From Roseicella aerolata (GTDB lineage: Bacteria; Pseudomonadota; Alphaproteobacteria; Acetobacterales; Acetobacteraceae): a stretch of DNA of 64,000 nucleotides. The notes under the pieces were generated by a model. That model ran no database searches. It saw nothing but the letters and a program-made list of their open reading frames with translations, and was not told the DNA's origin. The stretch is taken from positions 62,001-126,000 of the forward strand of contig NZ_JAJAQI010000010.1 in NCBI RefSeq assembly GCF_020523605.1. The letters are read 5' to 3'. The position numbers and the translations under genes are program-made. This document shows, one piece after another, positions 17,289 to 26,987 of this stretch (positions within the stretch are counted from its first letter, which is position 1; every line of letters begins with the position of its first letter).

Positions 17289-18419
17289 ATGACCCCGAAG
17301 GTCGCCCGCTATCTGCGCGATGTCGCGCCGGCTACCCCGTGCCTCGTCCTCGATGTCGATCGCGTGGAGGAGAATTACCGCCGCCTGATCGCGGCGATGC
17401 CGCTGGCGCGCATCTACTACGCCGTGAAGGCGAACCCTGCCGCCCCGATCCTGGAGCGCCTGACCGGCCTCGGCTCCTCCTTCGATGCCGCGAGCCTCGA
17501 GGAGGTCGAGGCCTGCCTCGCCGCCGGCGCGCGGCCGGAGGCCATCTCCTTCGGCAACACGGTGAAGAAGGAGAGCGCCATCCGCACGGCCTATGCGGCC
17601 GGCGTGCGCATGTATGCCTTCGATTCCGAGGCGGAGCTGAGGAAGCTGGCCCGCAGCGCCCCGGGCGCGCGCGTCTATTGCCGCATCCTGGTCGGCAATG
17701 ACGGCGCGGAATGGCCGCTGTCGCGCAAGTTCGGCTGCGAGATCGAGATGGCGAAGGAGCTGATGGTGCAGGCGGGCGAGCTCGGCCTCGACCCCTACGG
17801 CATCTCCTTCCATGTCGGCAGCCAGCAGACCAAGACCGCGGCCTATGAGGCCGCGATCGGCCGCGTCGCCATGCTGTTCACCGACCTCAAGGAGGCCGGG
17901 GTGAACCTGCGCATGGTCAATCTCGGCGGCGGCTATCCCGTGCGCTACCGGCAGGAGGTGCCGGAGATCGACGATTTCGGCGCCGCCATCATGGGCGCCA
18001 TGGCGGAGCATTTCGGCAATGCCCTGCCGGAGATCGTCATCGAGCCGGGCCGCTTCATCGTCGGCGATGCCGGCGTGGTCAGCTCGGAGGTCGTGCTCGT
18101 CTCCCGCAAGGCGAAGGACGATCCGGTGCGCTGGGTGTACCTGGACATCGGGCGCTTCGGCGGCCTGGCGGAAACCGAGGGCGAGGCCATCAAATATGCC
18201 TTCCGCACGCCGCATGACGGCACGGCGGATGGCCCGGTGACCATCGCCGGCCCGACCTGCGACAGCACGGACACGCTCTATGAGAAGTCCAACTACCGCC
18301 TGCCGCTGGCGCTGGACTGCGGCGACCGGGTCGAGCTGCTTGCGACCGGCGCCTATGTGACGAGCTATGCGAGCCAGTCCTTCAACGGCTTCCGCCCTCT
18401 GGCCGAGCATTACGTCTGA
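17289..18419 (+). CDS. Ornithine decarboxylase (group IV, PLP-dependent)
   Basis: 376 residues. It decarboxylates ornithine to putrescine, the entry to polyamine synthesis. The alanine-racemase-like barrel carries the PLP lysine in YYAVKANP (Lys47), HVGSQQ and NLGGGYPV phosphate-binding blocks, EPGRF, and the catalytic cysteine in GPTCDSTD near residue 325. The short group IV length and these motifs fit alphaproteobacterial eukaryote-like ODC; lysine may also be used. The long leader suggests post-transcriptional control by a polyamine-related signal. Confidence 0.92.
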   Translation: MTPKVARYLRDVAPATPCLVLDVDRVEENYRRLIAAMPLARIYYAVKANPAAPILERLTGLGSSFDAASLEEVEACLAAGARPEAISFGNTVKKESAIRTAYAAGVRMYAFDSEAELRKLARSAPGARVYCRILVGNDGAEWPLSRKFGCEIEMAKELMVQAGELGLDPYGISFHVGSQQTKTAAYEAAIGRVAMLFTDLKEAGVNLRMVNLGGGYPVRYRQEVPEIDDFGAAIMGAMAEHFGNALPEIVIEPGRFIVGDAGVVSSEVVLVSRKAKDDPVRWVYLDIGRFGGLAETEGEAIKYAFRTPHDGTADGPVTIAGPTCDSTDTLYEKSNYRLPLALDCGDRVELLATGAYVTSYASQSFNGFRPLAEHYV

Positions 18420-18426
18420 TCCTGTC

Positions 18427-18609
18427 CCGCATGAATGCCGCCACATTCATGCGGCCTCAGACACTGGCGACGACCTGGCTGCGCGGCAGTGGCCGCGGGC
18501 CGCATTCCGGGACCCCATCGACGTTGCGCAGCAAGGCCGATGGGAACCCGTCGCGGCCCCAGCCGCCGGTGGCGGCTGCAGGCCAGGATCCATGCCGGCG
18601 GGAATGACG
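18427..18609. repeat. Modular dispersed repeat, copy A (all three modules)
   Basis: Module 1 is a perfect 11-bp inverted repeat, CCGCATGAATG (18427-18437) and CATTCATGCGG (18444-18454), 7 bases after the decarboxylase stop. Module 2 (18491-18534) matches 26755-26798 at 43 of 44 positions. Module 3 (about 18559-18609) has GCCGCC-NNN-GGCGGC followed by a conserved CCAGGA and CCGGCGGGAATGAC. The modules recur in different combinations at 26755 and 53305. Module 1 may serve as the terminator of the decarboxylase. Confidence 0.75.
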
Positions 18610-18687
18610 ACCGGCGCCACGGGGATCGCCGCGCCGCACAAAAATCCTTCCGTTCACAAGCGTGGCGCGGGCGCATAAGCTCCCGCC

Positions 18688-19155
18688 ATGGATGAGATTG
18701 ACCGGAACCTGACCGTCGCCCTGCAGCTCGACGGCAGCGCGGGGCTTGCCGAACTGGCCAAGGTCGCGGGCCTCTCCGTCTCCGCCACCGCCGAGCGGGT
18801 GAAGCGCCTGGAGGAGCGGGGGGTGATCCGCGGCTGGCGCGCGGATCTCGACCCGGCGCAGGCGGGCTGCCCGCTGCTGGCGCATGTGCTGGCCGCGGTC
18901 GCGCCCGGGCGGGAGGATCTCGGCTTCCGCAAGGCCATGCGGCGGCACGAGGCGGTGCTGGAATGCCACGCAGTGACCGGCGCCTGGACCTATCTGCTGA
19001 AGCTCCGCCTCGCCGATCTCGGCGCGCTCGACACCTTCCTGAACGAGGAATTGCGCACCCTGCCCGGCGTGCAGCGGATCGAGACGCTGTTGGCGATCAC
19101 CACGGTGAAGGAGACCTCGATCCTGCCCGTGGCGCCGGCCGATCCGGAGGAGTAG
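18688..19155 (+). CDS. Lrp/AsnC family transcriptional regulator
   Basis: 155 residues. An N-terminal winged helix-turn-helix (about 1-60: LAKVAGLSVSATAERVKRLEERG) and a C-terminal RAM ligand-binding domain (about 70-145: HAVTGAWTYLLKLRLADL). These proteins sense amino acids as octamers. It follows the ornithine decarboxylase but is separated from it by 268 bases of repeat, so co-regulation is not certain. Confidence 0.9.
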   Translation: MDEIDRNLTVALQLDGSAGLAELAKVAGLSVSATAERVKRLEERGVIRGWRADLDPAQAGCPLLAHVLAAVAPGREDLGFRKAMRRHEAVLECHAVTGAWTYLLKLRLADLGALDTFLNEELRTLPGVQRIETLLAITTVKETSILPVAPADPEE

Positions 19156-19224
19156 GGCGGATCGCGGCAGCCCGCGGTTGGCCGGGCGGCCGAATCCGCC
19201 CGGATAAACCAGGCGCCGCAACGG

Positions 19225-19260
19225 AATGGCCTTCAATTGCGAACGCAATCCGCTGCAGCC
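19225..19260. repeat. Dispersed short palindrome, copy 2
   Basis: Contains the perfect inverted repeat ATTGCG-AA-CGCAAT (19236-19249) followed by CCGCTGCAG. It aligns with 2056-2096 over about 31 positions with roughly three-quarters identity. Both copies look like decayed versions of one palindrome around GCGTTCAATTGAACGC. Confidence 0.45.
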
Positions 19261-19270
19261 GGGACGGGGA

Positions 19271-19292
19271 GAGGCGGCCCGGCGGCCGCCTC
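19271..19292. terminator. Hairpin between convergent lrp and substrate-binding protein genes
   Basis: GAGGCGGCC (19271-19279), a CGGC loop and GGCCGCCTC (19284-19292): a perfect 9-bp stem lying 9 bases 3' of the minus-strand stop at 19302. Probably terminates from both sides. Confidence 0.6.
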
Positions 19293-19301
19293 CCGCGCCG
19301 G

Positions 19302-20891
19302 TCAGTTCGCCGGCCGCGTCGCCATCGCCGTCGTGCGCTCGTCCATCCGCGCCTCGTAGCGCAGGCCGCGCTTCAGGCCCCAGCTGTTGACGAGTTGGAA
19401 GAGCGGGATGATGGCGACCTCATCCATGGCGAGCTTCACCGCCTCCCGCAGCAGCCTCTCGCGCGTGGCGTCGTCGATCGTCGCCGCCGCCCGCTCGGTC
19501 AGCGCATCGAGGTCGGGGTTGGAATAGCGGCCGCTGTTGCTCGCGCCCGTCCGCTTCTCGCGGTCGAAGGTGCCGAGGATATTGACCAGCGCATAGCTCG
19601 CCTCGCCCGTCACGCTGCCCCAGCCGGAGAGGCGGATGGCGTAGTCCTGGCGGTTGGAGCGCTGCGAGAAGCTCGCCCAGGGCACCGCCTCCACCTCCGT
19701 CCGGATGCCGATGCGGCTGAACATCTGCGCTACCGCCTGCGCTGCCTTGCTGTCGTTCGGGTAGCGGTCGTTCGGGCTGTGCAGGGTCATCCGGAAGCCC
19801 TGCGGGAAGCCGGCCTCGGCCAGCAGCTTCCTCGCGCCCTCCGGGTCATGGGCGGGCGGCCTGACATCGGGGTTGTAGCCGAAGGTGCCCTCCGGCAGCC
19901 ATTGTCCGGTCGGCTGGGCGGTGCCCTCCATCACCCGCTCCGCCAGGGCCTGGCGGTTGATGGCCATGGAAAGGGCGCGGCGCACGCGCAGGTCGAGGAA
20001 GGGATTCGTCGCCATCGGCTTGCCGTCATTGTCGCTGACGAAGGGCACCTCGCCCCGCCGCGAATGGTCCATCACCAGATAGATCAGCCTGAGGCCCTGC
20101 ACCTCGGAGACCGTGACCTTGTTGTCCCGCTTCAGCCGGGCGAGGTCGGTCGAGGGCACCTGGTCGATCACATCGACATCGCCGGCCAGCAGCGCGGCGG
20201 TGCGGGCGCCGTCATTGCCGATGAAGCGGTAGTTCACCCGCGCCCAGGGCTCGGCGCCGCGGAAATAACCCTCGTTGCGCGCCAGCTCCGTCCGGTCGCC
20301 GGGGCGGTAGCCGACGAAACGGTAGGGGCCGGTGCCGATCGCGGCCTTGCCGCTGTTGTAGTCCTCGGTCGCGGCGCCCTCGGCGGCGTGCCGGGCGATG
20401 ATGGCGACCGAGGCGAGCTCGGTCGGCAGCAGGGGGTGCGGCTTGGCGGTGTGGAAGCGCACCGTCAGCGGATCCACCACCTCCACGCGCTCGATGGCGC
20501 GGAGGAAGCCGCCGAAGCCGCCCGGGCTGCCGGGGACATTGGGCGCGCGCCGGATGGTGAAGGCGACGTCCTCGGCGGTGAAGTCCCGGCCGTCATGCCA
20601 TGTGATGCCGGGGCGCAGCCTGAACTCCCAGACGGTGTCGGAGACCACGCGCCAGCTCTCGGCCAGGCCCGGATAGGGCTGCGCCAAGGCGTCCCGCTCC
20701 ACCAGCCGGTCGAAGATGTGCATCGAAAGGCTGTTGTTGGGCGAGGCGTTGTAGAAATGCGGGTCGACCGAGGTGACCGAGCCGCCGATGCCGATGTTCA
20801 GCACCTCCGTCCCGCGCTGGGCGGCGGCGGGGCCGGCCAGGGCAAGGGCGGCGAGAATGGTGCAGGGCAGGACGGTTCGTCGCATCGGCAT
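19302..20891 (-). CDS. ABC transporter substrate-binding protein, family 5 (DppA/OppA type)
   Basis: 529 residues with a signal peptide (RRTVLPCTILAALALAGPAAAQ). It has the family 5 layout: LAESW...WEFRLRPGITWHDG near residues 75-100, then the FTAEDVAF block and a C-terminal lobe with RRALSMAINR. It binds peptides or similar solutes in the periplasm. It lies divergent from a paralogous binding protein (21112-22710) that heads the dpp operon, so it probably feeds the same permease with a different ligand range. Confidence 0.88.
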   Translation of the reverse strand: MPMRRTVLPCTILAALALAGPAAAQRGTEVLNIGIGGSVTSVDPHFYNASPNNSLSMHIFDRLVERDALAQPYPGLAESWRVVSDTVWEFRLRPGITWHDGRDFTAEDVAFTIRRAPNVPGSPGGFGGFLRAIERVEVVDPLTVRFHTAKPHPLLPTELASVAIIARHAAEGAATEDYNSGKAAIGTGPYRFVGYRPGDRTELARNEGYFRGAEPWARVNYRFIGNDGARTAALLAGDVDVIDQVPSTDLARLKRDNKVTVSEVQGLRLIYLVMDHSRRGEVPFVSDNDGKPMATNPFLDLRVRRALSMAINRQALAERVMEGTAQPTGQWLPEGTFGYNPDVRPPAHDPEGARKLLAEAGFPQGFRMTLHSPNDRYPNDSKAAQAVAQMFSRIGIRTEVEAVPWASFSQRSNRQDYAIRLSGWGSVTGEASYALVNILGTFDREKRTGASNSGRYSNPDLDALTERAAATIDDATRERLLREAVKLAMDEVAIIPLFQLVNSWGLKRGLRYEARMDERTTAMATRPAN

Positions 20892-21111
20892 CAGTGGTCT
20901 CCTTCACGCGACTCAAGCTAGCCGCGGCATGGCGGCGCGCCAAATGCCCCGCTCGCGCAGCCTTGGCTGCCATTCGGCCGGGGGCTGGCGCAGGCTTCGT
21001 GAGGAGGGGGGCGGCGGGATGATGCCGTCCCGTTCCGAAGGCAGCCGGGCGGCTGGTCGCCCCATGGGCTGGCTGCTAAACGGGGGGAAACCGGGGCTTC
21101 TGGAGACAGCA

Positions 21112-22710
21112 ATGGGCTGGGGTATTCGTGCGGTGCAATGCGCCGCGGTGTTGGCATGTTCGCTGACCGCGGGCGCGGAAGGCCGCGCCCAGACCCTGAC
21201 GATGGGTGTCGGCGCGCCGGTTACCTCGATCGACCCGCACTACCATCAGCTCTCGCCCAATATCGCCGTCGGCCACATGATCTTCGACGGGCTGACGAGC
21301 ACCGACGGCAATGCCCGCGTGATCCCGGATCTGGCCGAGAGCTGGCAGGCGATCGACGAGACGACCTGGGAGTTCAGGCTGCGGCGCGGCGTGCGCTTCC
21401 ACAATGGCAGCGAGTTCACCGCCGAGGACGTCGCCTTCACCTTCCAGCGCGTCCCCAATGTCCCGAACTCGCCTTCCTCCTATGGCATCTACACCCGCCC
21501 GATCCGGCAGGTGGAGATCGTGGACAGCCACACCCTGCGGCTGAAGACCGCCACGCCCTACCCGCTGATGCCGACGGATCTGGCCAATGTCATGATCCTC
21601 GACCGGGAGACGCATGCGAATGCGACGACCGAGGGCTTCAATGCCGGCCCGATGGCGGTCGGCACCGGGCCCTTCCGCATGGTCAGCCACCGCAACGGCG
21701 ACCGGATCGAGTTTGAGCGGAACGACGCCTATTGGGGCCAGAAGCCGCACTGGCAGCGCGTGAACTACCGCATGATCACCAATGACGCGGCGCGCACCGC
21801 GGCGCTGCTGGCGGGGGATGTGGACTTCATCGACCAGGTGCCGACGAGCGACCTGGCCAAGCTGCGGGCCGACCAGCGCCTGGCGCTGTCCGAGATCACC
21901 GGCCTCCGGCTGATCTACCTGTCCTTCGACCATTCGCGGACCGAGGCCTCGCCCTTCGTCACCGACAATGACGGCAGGCCGATCCCGCAGAACCCGCTGA
22001 AGGATGCGCGGGTGCGGCGCGCCCTGTCGCTCGCCATCGACCGCGGGGCGATCGTGGAGCGCATCATGGAAGGCGCGGCCATTCCGGCCGGGCAATTCCT
22101 GCCGGAAGGCGCCTTCGGCTCCGTGCCGGGCCTCGCCGCGCCGCGCGCGGATGCGGAGGGCGCGCGGAAGCTGCTGGCGGAAGCCGGCTTCCCCCAGGGC
22201 TTCCGCATCACGCTGCACGGCCCGAACGACCGCTATCCCAACGATTCCCGCATCATCCAGGCGGTCGGCCAGATGTGGACGCGCATCGGCGTGCGCACGC
22301 AGGTGGAGGCGCAGCCCTGGACCACCTTCGTGGCGCGGGCCGGGCGGCAGGAACTCTCCTCCTTCCTGATCGGCTGGGGCACCTCCTCGGGCGAGGCTTC
22401 CAACCCGCTGCGCAACCTCACCGCCAGCTTCGACCGGGACAAGGGCTATGGCGCCTCCAACCGCGGCCGCTACTCCAACCCGGAGGTGGACCGCGTGCTG
22501 GATGCCGCGATGCGGGAACTGGACGACGCGAAGCGGGAGGCGCTGCTGCAGCAGGCGACCCGCATCGTCTTCGAGGATGTCGGCATCCTCCCGCTGCACA
22601 TCCAGAAGAACACCTGGGCGATGCGCCGCGGCTTCGCGCATGACGCCCGCGCCGACGAGCTGACCCGGGCGCAGGATGTCCGCCCGGCCGGCGGCGGCGC
22701 GACGCGATGA
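21112..22710 (+). CDS. ABC transporter substrate-binding protein, family 5 (DppA type)
   Basis: 532 residues from ATG 21112, with GGAGA five bases upstream; the frame is open further upstream but without gene-like composition. Signal peptide ends near GRAQT. Family motifs LAESW, WEFRLRRGVRFHNGSEFTAE and RRALSLAIDR are present. It is roughly half identical to the divergent protein at 19302-20891, for example both have DVxFIDQVP or DVDVIDQVP and NDRYPNDS. Its stop overlaps the dppB start (ATGA). First gene of the dppABCDF-type operon. Confidence 0.9.
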   Translation: MGWGIRAVQCAAVLACSLTAGAEGRAQTLTMGVGAPVTSIDPHYHQLSPNIAVGHMIFDGLTSTDGNARVIPDLAESWQAIDETTWEFRLRRGVRFHNGSEFTAEDVAFTFQRVPNVPNSPSSYGIYTRPIRQVEIVDSHTLRLKTATPYPLMPTDLANVMILDRETHANATTEGFNAGPMAVGTGPFRMVSHRNGDRIEFERNDAYWGQKPHWQRVNYRMITNDAARTAALLAGDVDFIDQVPTSDLAKLRADQRLALSEITGLRLIYLSFDHSRTEASPFVTDNDGRPIPQNPLKDARVRRALSLAIDRGAIVERIMEGAAIPAGQFLPEGAFGSVPGLAAPRADAEGARKLLAEAGFPQGFRITLHGPNDRYPNDSRIIQAVGQMWTRIGVRTQVEAQPWTTFVARAGRQELSSFLIGWGTSSGEASNPLRNLTASFDRDKGYGASNRGRYSNPEVDRVLDAAMRELDDAKREALLQQATRIVFEDVGILPLHIQKNTWAMRRGFAHDARADELTRAQDVRPAGGGATR

Positions 22711-23681
22711 CCGTCTTCCTCCTCCGCCGCCTGATCCAGGCGGCGGCCGTGGTGCTGGCCATGTCGCTGTTGGTCTTCCTGGGCGTCTACGCGATCGGCG
22801 ACCCGGTCGAGATCCTGATCAGCCCGGAAGCCGACCAGATCGAGCGCGAGCGGGCCATCCAGGCCCTCGGCCTCGACCTGCCGCTCTGGCAGCAATACCT
22901 GGTCTTCCTCGGCAATGCGCTGCGGGGCGATCTCGGCCGCAGCTTCGTCTTCAATGAACCCGCGCTGCAGCTGATCCTGCAGCGCATGCCGGCGACGCTG
23001 GAACTGGCCGTCGGCGCGACCGTCGCGGCGCTGATCATCGGCCTGCCGCTCGGCCTCTATGCCGGGCTGCGGCCGAACTCGACCCTCTCGAAGGGCATCA
23101 TGGCCGGCAGCATCCTCGGCTTCTCGCTGCCGACCTTCTGGGTCGGGCTGATGCTCATCATGGTCTTCGCGGTCCAGCTCGGCTGGCTGCCCAGCACCGG
23201 CCGGGGGGAGACGGTGGAGGTGCTCGGCATGCGCTGGAGCTTCCTGACCGCCAACGGCCTGGCGCATATGGTGATGCCGGCGATCAATCTCAGCCTCTTC
23301 AAGATCAGCCTCGTCATCCGCCTCACGCGCGCCGGCGTGCGGGAGACGATGCTGATGGACTACGTGAAATTCGCCCGCGCCAAGGGGCTGAGCCCCACGC
23401 GCATCACCATGGTGCATGTCTTCAAGAACATCCTGATCCCGGTGGTGACCGTGGTCGGGCTGGAATTCGGCGGAACCATCGCCTTCTCGGTCGTCACCGA
23501 GAGCGTCTTCGCCTGGCCGGGCATGGGCAAGCTGATCATCGACAGCATCAACGTGCTCGATCGGCCGGTGATGGTCGCCTATCTCATGATCATCGTGCTG
23601 ATGTTCATCACCATCAACCTGATCGTGGACATCACCTATTCCCTGCTCGATCCCCGCGTCCGGCTGGAGGGCAAGGCATGA
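22707..23681 (+). CDS. dppB: Peptide ABC transporter permease (DppB type)
   Basis: 324 residues with six predicted membrane helices. The N-terminal FLLRRLIQAAAVVLAMSLLVF and the EAA-type loop TRAGVRETMLMDYVKFARAKG (about 210-230) are typical. It overlaps its neighbours on both sides by 4 bases. Confidence 0.93.
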   Translation: MTVFLLRRLIQAAAVVLAMSLLVFLGVYAIGDPVEILISPEADQIERERAIQALGLDLPLWQQYLVFLGNALRGDLGRSFVFNEPALQLILQRMPATLELAVGATVAALIIGLPLGLYAGLRPNSTLSKGIMAGSILGFSLPTFWVGLMLIMVFAVQLGWLPSTGRGETVEVLGMRWSFLTANGLAHMVMPAINLSLFKISLVIRLTRAGVRETMLMDYVKFARAKGLSPTRITMVHVFKNILIPVVTVVGLEFGGTIAFSVVTESVFAWPGMGKLIIDSINVLDRPVMVAYLMIIVLMFITINLIVDITYSLLDPRVRLEGKA

Positions 23682-24598
23682 GCAGCACCACGGCCGGCGC
23701 CCCGCCCGCCGCGGCGGCGGCGCGGGTGGAGACGCCCTTCCGGCGCTTCGTCTCGGAATTCGCCGAATCCCGCCTCGCCCTCCTCGGGCTGGTGGTCTTC
23801 GCGATCATCGCGCTGGTGGCCATCCTCGCGCCCTGGATCGCGCCGCAGAACCCCTACGACCTCGCCCAGCTCGACATCATGGACGGGCGGCTGGAGCCGG
23901 GGAGCGTCGGCGGCTCGGGCATCACCCACTGGCTCGGCACGGATGACCAGGGGCGGGACATGCTCTCCGGCATCATCTACGGGTTGCGCATCTCGCTCAC
24001 CGTCGGCGCCGGCTCGGCGATCCTCGCCTGCCTCGTCGGCGCCTCGCTGGGGATGCTGGCGGCCTATGCCGGCGGGCGGACCGACAGCCTCATCATGCGG
24101 CTGGTCGATCTCCAGCTCTCCTTCCCGGCGATCCTGGCCGCGCTGATGATCCTCGCCTTCCTCGGCAAGGGCATCCTCAATGTCGTCATCGCGCTCGTGG
24201 TGGTCGAATGGGCCTATTACGCCCGCACCGTGCGCGGGACCGCGCTGGTCGAGCGCCGGCGGGAATATATCGAGGCGGCGCAGTGCCTGGCCTTGCCGAC
24301 GCACCGCATCATCTTCCGCCACCTGCTGCCGAACTGCCTGCCGCCGCTGATCGTCGTCGGCACCATGCAGATCGCCCGCGCCATCGCGCTGGAAGCGACG
24401 CTCTCCTTCCTCGGCCTCGGTGTGCCGATCACCGAGCCCTCGCTCGGCCTGCTGATCGCCAACGGGTATGAGTACATGCTGAGCGGGAAGTACTGGATCA
24501 GCTTCTATCCCGGCATCGCCCTGCTCGTCACCATCGTCTCCATCAACCTGGTCGGCGACCAGTTGCGGGACGTGCTGAACCCGAGGCTGAAGAAGTGA
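23678..24598 (+). CDS. dppC: Peptide ABC transporter permease (DppC type)
   Basis: 306 residues. A cytoplasmic N-terminal tail, then six helices; WLGTDDQGRDMLSGIIYG and the EAA loop VERRREYIEAAQCLALPTHR mark the DppC/OppC family. The stop overlaps the GTG start of dppD. Confidence 0.93.
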   Translation: MSSTTAGAPPAAAAARVETPFRRFVSEFAESRLALLGLVVFAIIALVAILAPWIAPQNPYDLAQLDIMDGRLEPGSVGGSGITHWLGTDDQGRDMLSGIIYGLRISLTVGAGSAILACLVGASLGMLAAYAGGRTDSLIMRLVDLQLSFPAILAALMILAFLGKGILNVVIALVVVEWAYYARTVRGTALVERRREYIEAAQCLALPTHRIIFRHLLPNCLPPLIVVGTMQIARAIALEATLSFLGLGVPITEPSLGLLIANGYEYMLSGKYWISFYPGIALLVTIVSINLVGDQLRDVLNPRLKK

Positions 24599-25571
24599 CC
24601 CCCCCCACCCTGCAGGTGAGGAACCTGCGCACCCACTTCTTCACCCGCGCCGGCGTGGTGAAGGCGGTGGACGATGTCTCCTTCACCGTGGACCGCGGCA
24701 AGGTGCTGGGGCTGGTGGGGGAGAGCGGCTCGGGCAAGTCGGTCACCGGCTTCTCGATCCTCGGCCTGGTCGATCCGCCCGGCCGCATCGCCGGCGGGCA
24801 GATCCTGTTCAAGGGCCAGGACCTGGCGGGCCTGTCGGAGGAGGCGATGCGCCAGCTCCGCGGCAACCGCATCGCCATGATCTTCCAGGACCCGATGATG
24901 ACGCTGAACCCCGTTCTGCGCATCGACACCCAGATGATCGAGACGGTGCTGGCGCATGAGAAGGTGAGCCGGGAGGAGGCGCGGCAGCGCGCGCGCGACG
25001 CGCTCGGCCAGGTCGGCATCCCGAGCCCGGAGGAGCGGCTGCGCGCCTACCCGCACCAGTTCTCCGGCGGCATGCGCCAGCGCGTGGCCATCGCCATCGC
25101 CCTGCTGCACAAGCCGGACCTGATCGTGGCGGATGAGCCGACCACGGCGCTCGACGTCACCATCCAGGGGCAGATCCTGGCCGAGGCGCAGAAGCTCTGC
25201 GCCGATTTCGGCACGGCGCTGATCTGGATCACCCATGACCTCTCGGTCGTCGCCGGCCTCGCCGACGACATCGCGGTGATGTATGCCGGCAAGGTGGTGG
25301 AGCAGGGGCCGGTCACGCAGGTGCTGGACCAGCCGTTGCACCCCTATACGGTCGGCCTCATCGGCAGCGTGCCCAGCCGCAACAAGCGGGGCGAGCCGCT
25401 GCGGCAGATTCCCGGCATGACGCCCAGCCTGCTCAACCTGCCCGCCGGCTGCGCCTTCCGCGCCCGCTGCCCGCGTGCCGAGGCCCGCTGCGCCGAGCCG
25501 CCGCCGATGGCCGAGTACCGCCCCGGGCGCCATGCCCGCTGCATCCACCCCTATGAGGAGGCGGTCGCGGC

Positions 25572-25575
<4 letters not shown>
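24595..25575 (+). CDS. dppD: Peptide ABC transporter ATP-binding protein (DppD type)
   Basis: 326 residues from GTG 24595 (GTGA overlap with dppC). Walker A GESGSGKS at about 43-50, signature [12 protein letters not shown], Walker [14 protein letters not shown], and the OppD/DppD C-terminal extension with the CPRAEARC cysteine pattern ([19 protein letters not shown]) that in some homologues binds an iron-sulfur cluster. Confidence 0.94.
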
Positions 25576-26605
<1,030 letters not shown>

Positions 26606-26609
<4 letters not shown>

Positions 26610-26731
26610 GGCGGGCGGGGGCCGTGCTGCTGCTGCTCGCGCTCGCCGCCTGTGCCGGCGGCGGGACGAGCGGACCCTATCTCGGCGGTTCGCTGGGCGG
26701 CAGCATCCGTGAGGATGCCCGCACGCGGTGA
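26606..26731 (+). CDS. Small predicted lipoprotein coupled to the dpp operon
   Basis: 41 residues. ATG 26606 overlaps the dppF stop (ATGA), as at the upstream junctions of this operon, which argues that it is translated. The N-terminus is basic then hydrophobic (MRRAGAVLLLLALAAC) with a lipobox LAAC; Cys16 would be lipidated. The mature part is only 26 residues, glycine-rich, with YLGGSLGGSIRED. No family recognised. It could be an accessory of the transporter or an anchored short peptide; chance coding is the alternative. Confidence 0.55.
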
Positions 26732-26754
26732 CGGCGGCTCTGCACCGCGGCCTG

Positions 26755-26871
26755 GGCCGCGGGCCGCATTCAGGGACCCCATCGACGTTGCGCAGCAACC
26801 TCAAGGGGAACCCGCCGCGGCCTCAGCCGCCAAAGGCGGCTCCAGGTCAGGACTTCCGCCGGTCGGCCTGA
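26755..26871. repeat. Modular dispersed repeat, copy B (modules 2 and 3)
   Basis: 26755-26798 matches 18491-18534 with one mismatch in 44. Similarity continues through GGGGAACCCG and the GCCGCC-AAA-GGCGGC hairpin with GGTCAGGA (to about 26871). Module 1 is absent. Confidence 0.75.
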
Positions 26872-26892
26872 ACACAGCCGGCCACAGGCATC

Positions 26893-26930
26893 CGGATGGG
26901 CCCGGTCCAGGACCGGCGCCCGCCCATCCG
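26893..26930. terminator. Large hairpin between convergent dpp operon and MFS gene
   Basis: CGGATGGGC (26893-26901) pairs with GCCCATCCG (26922-26930), and the inner CCGGTC and GACCGG are also complementary. It sits between two convergent transcription units, so it is probably a bidirectional terminator. Confidence 0.55.
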
Positions 26931-26987
26931 CGGTCCTCTTCAGGGTTCCGGACGCCTTGCCGCGCGATCGGTGCTGACCGGCAGGGC

